32,361 bases of DNA from Ignavibacteriota bacterium (GTDB taxonomy: Bacteria; Bacteroidota; Ignavibacteria; UBA10030), in assembly GCA_003162695.1 (NCBI GenBank), contig PMML01000054.1, positions 1 through 32,361 on the forward strand, written 5' to 3'. Numbering within the stretch: position 1 is the stretch's first letter; each line of letters starts with the position of its first letter. The notes beneath the pieces were generated by a model that saw only the letters and a list, made by a program, of their open reading frames with translations, searched no databases and was not told the origin of the DNA. A program made the translations under genes and the position numbers. Positions 25,520-32,361 of this stretch are shown in pieces.

Positions 25520-26067
25520 GGATTATCGTCGGAGTGACCGGGTCATCCGGGGCGATTTTTGCTAAGGAATTTTTAAGGCAATGTGAAGCGGAAAAATTTC
25601 TTATTATAAGCAAATGGGGAAAAGTGGTCGTGAAGGAAGAACTCGGCATTTCTGAAAAAGAATTCGCTTCTTTTGCAAAGAGGCAGTTTTCAGATGATGA
25701 CTTGACCGCTCCTTCTGCATCAGGATCCAACAGATTCGATGCTATGGTGATTCTTCCTTGTTCAACATCTACAGTAGGAAAAATAGCATCCGGAATAGGG
25801 GATACACTTATCACGCGCACTGCTCAGGTTGCATTAAAAGAGCGGTATCGTCTGATTCTCTGCATACGGGAAACTCCGCTTTCTACCATTACGCTTGAAC
25901 AATGCACAAAAATTTCGGCTTGCGGTGGGATGATTATGCCGATTTCTCCTCCTCTTTACTTTGTTCCGAATTCCGTCCAGGAATATATTGATGCTTATAT
26001 TGCCAAATTGCTCGGTGTTCTCGGCCTGCGTGAATCAAAAGGGTGGCGTTCCGGAGATTTGGAATAA
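25516..26067 (+). CDS. ubiX: UbiX-family flavin prenyltransferase
   Basis: UbiX makes prenylated FMN, the cofactor required by UbiD decarboxylases, from FMN and dimethylallyl phosphate. The FMN-binding start RIIVGVTGSSGAIFAKEFL, the middle MVILPCSTSTVGKIASGIGD and the signature LCIRETPLSTITLEQ are all present. The 183 residues are normal. The ATG overlaps the mqnP stop as ATGA. The UbiD gene follows with a one-base overlap (TAATG), so enzyme and cofactor maker are translationally linked. In futalosine-pathway genomes this gene is often named mqnM. Confidence 0.95.
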   Translation: MRIIVGVTGSSGAIFAKEFLRQCEAEKFLIISKWGKVVVKEELGISEKEFASFAKRQFSDDDLTAPSASGSNRFDAMVILPCSTSTVGKIASGIGDTLITRTAQVALKERYRLILCIRETPLSTITLEQCTKISACGGMIMPISPPLYFVPNSVQEYIDAYIAKLLGVLGLRESKGWRSGDLE

Positions 26068-27887
26068 TGCAGACGTTTCCGGCGCTTGGCGAATTTGTTC
26101 GGTATCTGGAGTCTATCGGTGAGCTCAGAAGAATCAAGAAGGAGGTTGATCCTTTTCTTGAAATAACCGAAATTGCCGCACGATCTCTCCGTGAAGGCAG
26201 ACAGGCTCTTCTTTTTGAAAATGTAAAAGGTTCACCGTTTCCCTGTGCTGTCAATGTTTATGCTTCGGAACGCCGGATTGAAATCGCTCTGGGCAGGCAT
26301 CCGGAACAGATCGGCGAAGAACTCATAAATTTTGCAGAAAGATTGTTTCCACCCAAACCTTCGGAGCTATGGAAGAATCGATCGATGCTTCTTCGCATTC
26401 TTCATTCTCAATCGCGAAAAGTTGCATCAGGATTTTCCCAGTCCATTGTTCTGTCTCCCGATCTCAATGTGCTGCCGCTTCAAACCTGCTGGCCCGGCGA
26501 TGGCGGTCGTTTTATTACGCAGGGGCAGGTCGTTACGTACGATCCGGTCGATGGAAAGAGGAATATTGGAATGTATCGTATGCATGTGTATGATGCCGTT
26601 ACAACAGGCATGCATTGGCAAATTCAAAAAGGCGGTGGATTCCATTATCATCATGCGGAACAAATGAATCGGGCACTTCCGGTTTGCGTTGCTCTCGGAA
26701 CAGATCCGGCATTGCTGCTCGCAACGATCGCGGCTTTACCGGAAGGTATCGACGAGGCAATGTTTGCTGCATTTTTAAGAAATAAAAGAATTCCATTTGC
26801 ACGCGGGAAAAGCATCGGCGTCGATGTCCCGTCTCGGGCTGAGTTCATCCTGGAAGGAAATGTGTACCCCGGCGAGCGCAGAGAAGAAGGACCGTTCGGA
26901 GATCATTTAGGCCATTATTCCCACGCATCGCTGTTTCCGGTTTTTCATTTAAAAGCTCTTACACATCGTCATCATGCAGTATACCCTGCAGCGGTTGTCG
27001 GCGTTCCGCCTCTGGAAGATAAATTTCTGGGGGATGCGACACAGCAAATTCTTTCTCCATTGATCAGGCTTCTTCACTCGGAAATTCGGTCGATGTGGGC
27101 GTATTACGAAGCGGGTTTTCATAATCTGCTCGTTGTTTCGACGGAAGCACGCTATAAAAAAGAAGCAATGAAAACCGCACTTGGATTATTGGGGACAGGT
27201 CAATTATCGTTGACCAAATGCATGGTCCTGGTTTCGGAAGAGGTCGATCCGAAAAACTGGTCTTCCGTTCTGAAGGAAATTCATGAAAATTTCGATCCGC
27301 ATTTCGACTTTATGCTGCTTCCGAATGTTCCGCTTGATACTCTCGACTTTACAAGTTTTAATTTGGAACTGGGAAGTAAAATGATTTTAGATGCGACGAG
27401 AAAACAGAGCAGGAAGCACGAACAAAAGAAGCGAGATGAGCGGATTACCGGCCTGAAGCGCTCGCTTATCTCCAAGGTTATTTCTTCCGATAAAAGAATC
27501 ATAGACGCAGAATCGTGGGAAGAAACTCTGCTTGTTGTCAAAATCCGTTCCAGCGGTTCAGCATCGAGCGGATCACAATTAAACGGAAGACCAGTTCTGG
27601 AGAAATTGCTTCGGAACCGGGAATGTCAGATTTTCAGCATCATTGCGGTTGTGAGCGAAGATGTCGATGTGAGAGATCGAGTGAACTCGATTTGGGGAAT
27701 ATTCACGCGATTTGACTGTCAGAGGGATGTGATTTTTACGGATCAAAAAATGTCGGGAATTTCTCCGCTCTATTCGGGTGTTATGGGAATAGATGCAACG
27801 TGGAAAAAAGGATATCCGGACCCTCTTGTTATGGATCCCGATGTCGTGTGCAGAGTCCATTCACAATGGGAAGAATTTTGGAAGTAG
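26067..27887 (+). CDS. ubiD: UbiD-family menaquinone biosynthesis decarboxylase (MqnL type)
   Basis: This prFMN-dependent decarboxylase probably removes the carboxyl group of the 1,4-dihydroxy-6-naphthoate-type intermediate. Conserved UbiD blocks are GRFITQGQVVTYDP, RNIGMYRMHVYD with the downstream HWQIQKGGGFHY, LEGNVYPGERREEGPFGDHLGHY, which supplies the catalytic E-R-E residues, and EDKFLGDATQQ. The 606 residues are longer than E. coli UbiD (~490) and match the SCO4490-type family used in the futalosine route; the extra length is mainly a C-terminal segment. The ATG at 26067 shares one base with the ubiX stop; a GTG at 26043 would add eight residues. Confidence 0.93.
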   Translation: MQTFPALGEFVRYLESIGELRRIKKEVDPFLEITEIAARSLREGRQALLFENVKGSPFPCAVNVYASERRIEIALGRHPEQIGEELINFAERLFPPKPSELWKNRSMLLRILHSQSRKVASGFSQSIVLSPDLNVLPLQTCWPGDGGRFITQGQVVTYDPVDGKRNIGMYRMHVYDAVTTGMHWQIQKGGGFHYHHAEQMNRALPVCVALGTDPALLLATIAALPEGIDEAMFAAFLRNKRIPFARGKSIGVDVPSRAEFILEGNVYPGERREEGPFGDHLGHYSHASLFPVFHLKALTHRHHAVYPAAVVGVPPLEDKFLGDATQQILSPLIRLLHSEIRSMWAYYEAGFHNLLVVSTEARYKKEAMKTALGLLGTGQLSLTKCMVLVSEEVDPKNWSSVLKEIHENFDPHFDFMLLPNVPLDTLDFTSFNLELGSKMILDATRKQSRKHEQKKRDERITGLKRSLISKVISSDKRIIDAESWEETLLVVKIRSSGSASSGSQLNGRPVLEKLLRNRECQIFSIIAVVSEDVDVRDRVNSIWGIFTRFDCQRDVIFTDQKMSGISPLYSGVMGIDATWKKGYPDPLVMDPDVVCRVHSQWEEFWK

Positions 27888-27889
27888 TT

Positions 27890-29752
27890 ATGGAGATACA
27901 TTTCCGGGATATAAATCTTGAGCCCGTCTGGCAAAAAGTCCGAAAGGGGAACCGATTATCCGCTGAAGACGGATTAAGGCTCCTCGCAACCAACGATATC
28001 ATTTCGCTCGGCAAGATGGCGCACTTTGTTCAAAAACAGAGAAGCGGTGATGCGGTTTACTTTGTCTTGAATCAAAAAATCGAACCGACGAACGTTTGTG
28101 TCTTATCGTGTAAGTTTTGCGACTTTGCCGTAAAACAAGGTGACGCGAAATCTTATGAAATGACGATCGAAGCAATTCTCGGAAAGCTTACCTCCGACAT
28201 TCAGGAAGTGCATATTACGGGCGGTTTGCATCCGGATTGGGAGTGGGAATACTATCTCGATATGCTGCGGCGTATTCGTGAAAAATATCCGCATGCGGAT
28301 ATCAAAGCGTTCACGGCGGTCGAAATCGATTTTTTCCATAGGAAATTCAAAATATCGATTGAAGATGTTTTGCGGCAATTAAAAGAAGCCGGACTTCGAA
28401 CGATGCCGGGAGGCGGAGCGGAAGTGTTTTCAGAGCGTGTGCGAAAGGAACTCTTCCCTCAGAAGATAGGAGCCGAGCAATGGCTGGCCATTCATCGAAC
28501 CTCTCATAGACTGGGGATCCCGACAAATGCAACGATGCTATACGGTCATATCGAAACGATGGAAGAACGGGTACATCATCTTCTCAAACTCCGGGAATTG
28601 CAGGATGAGACGCATGGATTTCTTTCTTTTATCCCATTAGCTTTTCAGCCGGGGGAAACCGGTATTAAGCCTTCTGATCAATATACATCGGCTATCGACG
28701 ACCTTAGGGTGATTGCCGCCTCGCGGCTGATACTCGATAACATTCCGCATATCAAGGCCTATTGGGTTATGCTGACGGAGGATGTTGCATCCATAGCTTT
28801 AAATTTCGGGGCAGATGATATGGATGGAACGGTGGGAGGTGAGCGCATCGCGCATGATGCAGGTGCGATAAGTCCGTCAGTGCTGGCAAAAGAACAAATC
28901 GTTAAAATTATTCGTGATGCAGGAAAGATCCCGGTGGAACGGGATATCTATTATAATCCGCTTCGTCTATACGGCGAACATGTAGTAGGAAAAATTCCGT
29001 ATTTGAATTCCGTGCCATTCTATGCAAATATCGAACAGCGGAAATTCAAGATTTTGCCGGTTTCTCCCCGTCGAATGGGTGATCTATCTTCAAGGGGGTA
29101 TCTGGATGCCGGTCTTTTTTCTTTGGTCGACTATCTGCAGCAGCAGACGAAACTGGAAGCTCTTGATTATTGCATTGCAACGAGAGATCAAGTGAAAAGT
29201 GTAATGCTCTTCACAAATCATGACTGGCAAAGCCTCCAGGGCAGGACCATTGGTATTGTCGACGACACGGCAACTTCCGTTCAACTCTTGCGGGTTTTGT
29301 TGAAAAATAAATACGGAGTACATGCACATTTCCAGCGCATGAATTCCGGTGTGAACGAGTATCGGTCGTTCGATGCTGTACTGTTGATCGGAGATGAGGC
29401 TCTCCGTTGCCAAAAGCACGGTCTTGCTGGTTTTGAGTTGATTTATGATCTTGCATCGGAATGGTACGAATGGAAAAAACTTCCATTTGTATTTGCAATA
29501 TGGGCGGTACAAAAAGCGGTGCAGCCGGACATGAAAGCGGAATTGATCGAAATTCTGCAAGCCTCTCTCAAAAAAGCGGAACAAAATTATACTGAGGCAG
29601 GCGCTCTGCATGCGAAAAGCATCGGCCTCACAGGGCAGGAATGCGATGAATATCTGGAAGGATTTAACTTCCGTATCGGCGCTCGTGAGCGTGCAGCTAT
29701 TGCAGAATTCGAAAAACTTTTAATAGATTTGGAAGTAATGGAAAGAGTCTAG
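27890..29752 (+). CDS. Fused aminofutalosine synthase-chorismate dehydratase (MqnE-MqnA)
   Basis: One 620-residue chain carries the first two enzymes of the futalosine pathway. Residues 1-~360 are MqnE, a radical-SAM enzyme with the cluster motif C70-x3-C74-x2-C77 (CVLSCKFC), VHITGGLHPDW, and TMPGGGAEVFSERVR. Residues ~365-620 are MqnA, chorismate dehydratase, starting GKIPYLNSVPFYA at 367 and containing GLFSLVDYLQ, LLIGDEALR and LASEWYEWKKLPFVFAIWA. The frame is continuous with no stop or shift, and the junction has almost no linker. MqnA acts first (chorismate to carboxyvinyl-oxybenzoate) and MqnE second, so the fused order is the reverse of the reaction order. The ATG at 27890 lies two bases after the ubiD stop. 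Confidence 0.93.
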   Translation: MEIHFRDINLEPVWQKVRKGNRLSAEDGLRLLATNDIISLGKMAHFVQKQRSGDAVYFVLNQKIEPTNVCVLSCKFCDFAVKQGDAKSYEMTIEAILGKLTSDIQEVHITGGLHPDWEWEYYLDMLRRIREKYPHADIKAFTAVEIDFFHRKFKISIEDVLRQLKEAGLRTMPGGGAEVFSERVRKELFPQKIGAEQWLAIHRTSHRLGIPTNATMLYGHIETMEERVHHLLKLRELQDETHGFLSFIPLAFQPGETGIKPSDQYTSAIDDLRVIAASRLILDNIPHIKAYWVMLTEDVASIALNFGADDMDGTVGGERIAHDAGAISPSVLAKEQIVKIIRDAGKIPVERDIYYNPLRLYGEHVVGKIPYLNSVPFYANIEQRKFKILPVSPRRMGDLSSRGYLDAGLFSLVDYLQQQTKLEALDYCIATRDQVKSVMLFTNHDWQSLQGRTIGIVDDTATSVQLLRVLLKNKYGVHAHFQRMNSGVNEYRSFDAVLLIGDEALRCQKHGLAGFELIYDLASEWYEWKKLPFVFAIWAVQKAVQPDMKAELIEILQASLKKAEQNYTEAGALHAKSIGLTGQECDEYLEGFNFRIGARERAAIAEFEKLLIDLEVMERV

Positions 29753-29760
29753 CAGGATAT

Positions 29761-30558
29761 ATGTCGGAACATATTCTTAAACGATTCGAAGAGCTTGTCG
29801 AGGCGGGGAACAGACTTGCCCCTCAGGGGGGATTTGATTTTTCCGGTTATAATGCGCGTCTGCAAAATACATATTTGGAATGGCGCAAAGCGTGCCTTGA
29901 AATTTTAGAACTCTCCGGCCCGATCGGCATTCCCTATAAAAATAAAATTCTCAGCGATAAAAATGGAGGAGTTTTTTTCCAAATTTCCGCACTCTTGATT
30001 CTGCATTCGATACATGAATTGTATGCTAAACTCAAAGCTTCTCCGGAAATGGTATCTTCAGATGGAAAAGAATTACAGGAAAACCAGCCGTTGACGCAAA
30101 CCGTCTCGGATGGAGTTCGCGTGTTGAAGCCGCCGGTTAAAGCCGAAAAGGTACAAACCAGCCCTGCTGCTGCGCGTACTGTCTATATCATCGGGGAAAA
30201 AAACAGCCCGCTCTATGTACAACTGGCGCATTTTTTATTGGAGATTGGAATTGAAGAGGTGCTGATAGAAAGACAGCATGGAACGATGATTTCGTTTAAC
30301 ACATTTCAGGAACGGGCCGATATACGATTTGCATATTTTGTTCTGAATGAAGACGATCTTGGGTATGTGATGTTTGAAATAGGTCATTTGGTCGGCAAGC
30401 TGGGATCAGGGCATGTTTGTGTATTATGCAAATCAGAAGTGAATTTTCCCGGCAATATCCCCGGTATCAGTGTTAAACGAATTGTTGTTAAGCTGGAAGA
30501 AGCCGGATTCGAATTGATGAAAGAATTAAAAGCAGCAGGATATACCGTCAATATTTAA
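29761..30558 (+). CDS. Predicted TIR-like (CAP12/Pycsar-type) nucleotide-binding domain protein
   Basis: This is a 265-residue soluble protein. Residues ~141-265 resemble the TIR-like domain of predicted nucleotide-binding proteins (PF10137 type). They begin VYIIGEKNSPLYVQLAHFLL, continue with TFQERADIRFAYFVLNEDD and MFEIGHLVGKLGSGHVCVLCK, and end MKELKAAGYTVNI. The glutamate in the place of the TIR catalytic residue is E206 (VMFEIG). The usual Arg/Asn-rich stretch just before it (commonly R-x-N-V-x-FE) is shortened to DDLGYVMFE. Residues 1-~95 are a helical domain with W41 (EWRKACLEILEL), of a kind often seen ahead of such TIR domains; a low-complexity linker covers ~100-138. It starts eight bases after the mqnE-mqnA gene, inside the menaquinone operon. 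Function is unknown; NAD cleavage is only a family possibility. Confidence 0.72.
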   Translation: MSEHILKRFEELVEAGNRLAPQGGFDFSGYNARLQNTYLEWRKACLEILELSGPIGIPYKNKILSDKNGGVFFQISALLILHSIHELYAKLKASPEMVSSDGKELQENQPLTQTVSDGVRVLKPPVKAEKVQTSPAAARTVYIIGEKNSPLYVQLAHFLLEIGIEEVLIERQHGTMISFNTFQERADIRFAYFVLNEDDLGYVMFEIGHLVGKLGSGHVCVLCKSEVNFPGNIPGISVKRIVVKLEEAGFELMKELKAAGYTVNI

Positions 30559-30671
30559 CGCAGAATAAAATACAAAAAAAGTATGAATAAAAATACCTGT
30601 TTCCTCTCTCTCTCGATGGAAAAGAAAGAACGTTTATTTTACATCCCAATATATTCTCTTGCGGTGGATGC

Positions 30672-31766
30672 ATGACAGTTGCAGAGATAGAAAAAAATAT
30701 TCGAAACGGCATTCGGATGACGAAAGAAGAGGGGGTTTTCCTGCTCCGCAATGCAGAAATTCTCGATCTTGGCGCTTTGGCAAACGAGATTCGTTTTAAA
30801 AATAACCCAAAACCGTATGTGACGTATGTACTGGATACAAATCCGAATTATACGAATGTTTGCACTGTCGATTGTATCTTCTGTGCGTTTTATCGTCATC
30901 CGGGTGAAGAAGGAGTCTACACTCGTACGGTGGATTATATGATGGAAAAATTCAAAGAAGCTGCTCGTAATGGAACGACGACTGTCCTTCTCCAAGGGGG
31001 TGTAAATCCCGATTTGCCGTTCGAGTATTATCTGGAGCTTGTTGAGCGGACGGTAAAAGAGGTTCCGCAGATTTTTCCGCATTTCTTTTCGACTTCTGAA
31101 ATTCTTATCATGTCGAAAGTGTCCGGATTCAGCGTTCATACCGTTCTGGAAAAATTATGGGAAAAGGGATTGCGATCCCTGCCGGGCGGGGGAGCGGAAA
31201 TACTCTCCGATAGAGTAAAAAAGAAAATCAGCGGCAAAAAAGGGACTTCTGACGATTGGATTCGCGTTATGAGAACTGCGCATCGGATCGGGTATAAAAC
31301 GACCGCTACGATGATGTACGGGCATCTGGAAGCAGATGAGGATATCATAACGCATCTGGATGCTGTACGCGCCTTACAGGACGAGACAGGCGGCTTTACG
31401 GCCTTTATTCCGTGGTCGTTCAAGCCCGGTAATACGCCGCTGGAAAAGATTATACCGCATTATGCATCGCCACTGCGATACCTTCAAATGATTGCCTTGT
31501 CGCGCATCTATCTGGATAACTTCCGGCATATACAAGGATCGTGGTTTTCAGAAGGGAAAAAAATAGGCCAGATATCGCTTCACTTTGGAGCAGATGATTT
31601 CGGCGGGGTTTTAACGGAAGAGAATGTTCATGCCTCTGCAAAGTTTGTGAACAAGACGAGTGCCGAGGGATGTAAGATGCTTATCCGAGAGTCCGGTTTT
31701 CTGCCTGCCCAGCGTAATACCCTTTATGATATTCTCAACATCGATGATGTGCGGAAAGCAGTGTAA
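30672..31766 (+). CDS. mqnC: Cyclic dehypoxanthine futalosine synthase (MqnC)
   Basis: MqnC is a radical-SAM enzyme that cyclises dehypoxanthine futalosine to its spiro product in menaquinone synthesis. The cluster motif is C64-x3-C68-x2-C71 (CTVDCIFC). LLQGGVNPDLPFEYYLELV, SLPGGGAEILSDRVKKKI and TAFIPWSFKPGNTPLEK are family-diagnostic, and distinguish it from the related MqnE upstream. The 364 residues are normal. The start is ATG 30672. It is separated from the TIR-like gene by 113 bases, the largest gap in the menaquinone block; no clear promoter is visible there. An AAGGAGG site overlaps its stop. Confidence 0.95.
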   Translation: MTVAEIEKNIRNGIRMTKEEGVFLLRNAEILDLGALANEIRFKNNPKPYVTYVLDTNPNYTNVCTVDCIFCAFYRHPGEEGVYTRTVDYMMEKFKEAARNGTTTVLLQGGVNPDLPFEYYLELVERTVKEVPQIFPHFFSTSEILIMSKVSGFSVHTVLEKLWEKGLRSLPGGGAEILSDRVKKKISGKKGTSDDWIRVMRTAHRIGYKTTATMMYGHLEADEDIITHLDAVRALQDETGGFTAFIPWSFKPGNTPLEKIIPHYASPLRYLQMIALSRIYLDNFRHIQGSWFSEGKKIGQISLHFGADDFGGVLTEENVHASAKFVNKTSAEGCKMLIRESGFLPAQRNTLYDILNIDDVRKAV

Positions 31767-31777
31767 GGAGGCTGAAA

Positions 31778-31831
31778 ATGAATCATGCTCTCGAGCATTT
31801 CGCTTCTCTGTTGGGCTCTTCGCTTGAATGA
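31778..31831 (+). CDS. Possible 17-codon small ORF after mqnC
   Basis: An ATG at 31778 with a perfect AAGGAGG (31765-31771, six bases upstream) opens a 17-residue reading frame, MNHALEHFASLLGSSLE. The ribosome site overlaps the mqnC stop. The peptide has no recognisable feature. It may be a real small protein, a leader peptide, or the remnant 5' end of a lost gene. Support is only the quality of the ribosome site. Confidence 0.3.
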   Translation: MNHALEHFASLLGSSLE

Positions 31832-31948
31832 GCAATGAAAATCGCTTTCCCGTCATTTTTTTCAAAATCAGTTTTTCTCACTTTCTCATCGATAGAGGCT
31901 TTTTTCACTGACCCCCCTTTTCTTTTTCCAAGAAAAAACCAATATTGT

Positions 31949-31972
31949 AATTATCTGATGATAATTTTTTTT
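31949..31972 (+). terminator. AT-rich palindrome with T-run (weak terminator or operator)
   Basis: AATTATC (31949-31955), a four-base loop TGAT and GATAATT (31960-31966) form a seven-pair stem running straight into eight T residues (31965-31972). The position, between mqnC and the next gene, suits a terminator of the menaquinone transcript. The stem contains only one G-C pair, so termination could be weak; the symmetric sequence could equally be a protein-binding site for the downstream gene. Confidence 0.45.
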
Positions 31973-32020
31973 CTATTTATGAATTGTCATTTAACGGAAA
32001 AATAACAATTTGAAAAACTT

Positions 32021-32361
32021 ATGTTGAACCATATCTGGTGGGCGCTTATCGTTCTTTCATTGCTTGCGGCGGCAGGAAACGACGCATACGATGAATTGAA
32101 CAATACCTACAGGAATGGACTTCCTCTCCGGATATCTTTCCATTCAAAAGAAGTTTGGACTGGTGGAACGAAGACTGAAGGAGACATTATTGTTGCATGT
32201 GCGGTATTGAGAAATTTCTATGGTATCGAGGACCGCAGATATCAAAACGATACGTTGAAGCAGAATGCCTCTCTCTCATCCGATGGAAAAGCAGCGCTCG
32301 TCATTTCAGACTCGTCTCCGATTATCTGGCAGACTATGGCAAAAAGCAGTTCGATAAAAGT
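32021..32361 (+). CDS. Membrane protein, 5' part only; possibly SpmA/nucleoside-recognition-like
   Basis: A reading frame opens at ATG 32021 and runs off the window edge after 113 codons. It begins MLNHIWWALIVLSLLAAAGN, a basic-poor hydrophobic segment that would be a transmembrane helix or signal anchor, followed by DAYDELNNTYRNGLPLRI and a polar, probably extracytoplasmic stretch. The opening 'LN.IW...' followed by a helix and 'YRNG' recalls the start of nucleoside-recognition/spore-maturation-A-like membrane proteins of Bacteroidota. That comparison is from memory and the diagnostic part is outside the window. The ribosome site is poor. It is preceded by an AT-rich region containing the palindrome at 31949. 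Confidence 0.55.
   Translation, partial: MLNHIWWALIVLSLLAAAGNDAYDELNNTYRNGLPLRISFHSKEVWTGGTKTEGDIIVACAVLRNFYGIEDRRYQNDTLKQNASLSSDGKAALVISDSSPIIWQTMAKSSSIK

Noticed and set aside
30627-30660. TATATT upstream of mqnC as a promoter
   Set aside because: No -35 at the right distance, and transcription would start only a few bases before the ATG.
31923-31937. TTTTTC-CAA-GAAAAA hairpin after mqnC
   Set aside because: Almost entirely A-T pairs with a three-base loop and no following T-run; the palindrome at 31949 is a better candidate.

Overview
The window is 32.4 kb of dense, one-directional (all + strand) housekeeping DNA with about 26 protein genes, no tRNA or rRNA genes, no insertion sequences and no CRISPR array that I can see. 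Several features suggest a Gram-negative member of the FCB/Bacteroidota-Chlorobi neighbourhood (Ignavibacteria/Kapabacteria-like). These are a BamA/TamA-type outer-membrane protein, the pairs xerC-hpf and scpA-scpB, a DUF2795 protein, an HPr kinase without linked PTS genes, futalosine-route menaquinone genes, and two promoter candidates of the form TTGACA-N17-TAnnTT, one of them an exact TAnnTTTG. This placement is inference from gene content; no marker gene was compared.

Layout. 1-602: an HNH nuclease gene with an unresolved start. 603-1017: a 415-base stretch with no convincing gene. 1018-7906: trpS, scpA, scpB, an RsuA/RluB pseudouridine synthase, malQ and lysS, several of them overlapping or nearly touching. 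8015-12024: an S41 protease, a DUF3108 envelope protein, a gamma-carbonic-anhydrase-like protein and an MBL-fold hydrolase. 12088-17996: behind a strong promoter candidate, a hypothetical gene, ybeY, smg (DUF494), topA, xerC, hpf and hprK. 18093-19308: an M23 peptidase and a DUF2795 protein, with a promoter candidate in front and an intrinsic terminator behind. 19408-31766: an Omp85 protein, holB, metG and then a menaquinone block (mqnP, ubiX, ubiD, an mqnE-mqnA fusion, a TIR-like gene, mqnC). 31767-32361: a short leader-like ORF, a palindrome with a T-run and the 5' part of a membrane protein gene.

How the genes work together. The 3' third encodes most of the futalosine pathway. The fused MqnE-MqnA protein would make 3-[(1-carboxyvinyl)oxy]benzoate from chorismate and convert it to aminofutalosine. 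MqnC would cyclise dehypoxanthine futalosine. The UbiA-family enzyme (MqnP), the UbiD-family decarboxylase and the UbiX flavin prenyltransferase that makes UbiD's cofactor would carry out the late prenylation and decarboxylation. MqnB/MTAN, MqnD and the final methyltransferase are not in the window.

The two most interesting points are the single-chain MqnE-MqnA fusion and, 8 bases after it, a gene whose C-terminal half looks like a CAP12/Pycsar-type TIR (predicted nucleotide-binding) domain, sitting inside the quinone operon. Also notable are a long acidic tail on ScpB ending in a basic tryptophan-containing helix that overlaps the next gene, a four-cysteine motif in TrpRS resembling the iron-sulfur variant, a degenerate 8-bp tandem repeat in front of scpA, and the irregular start of the HNH gene.
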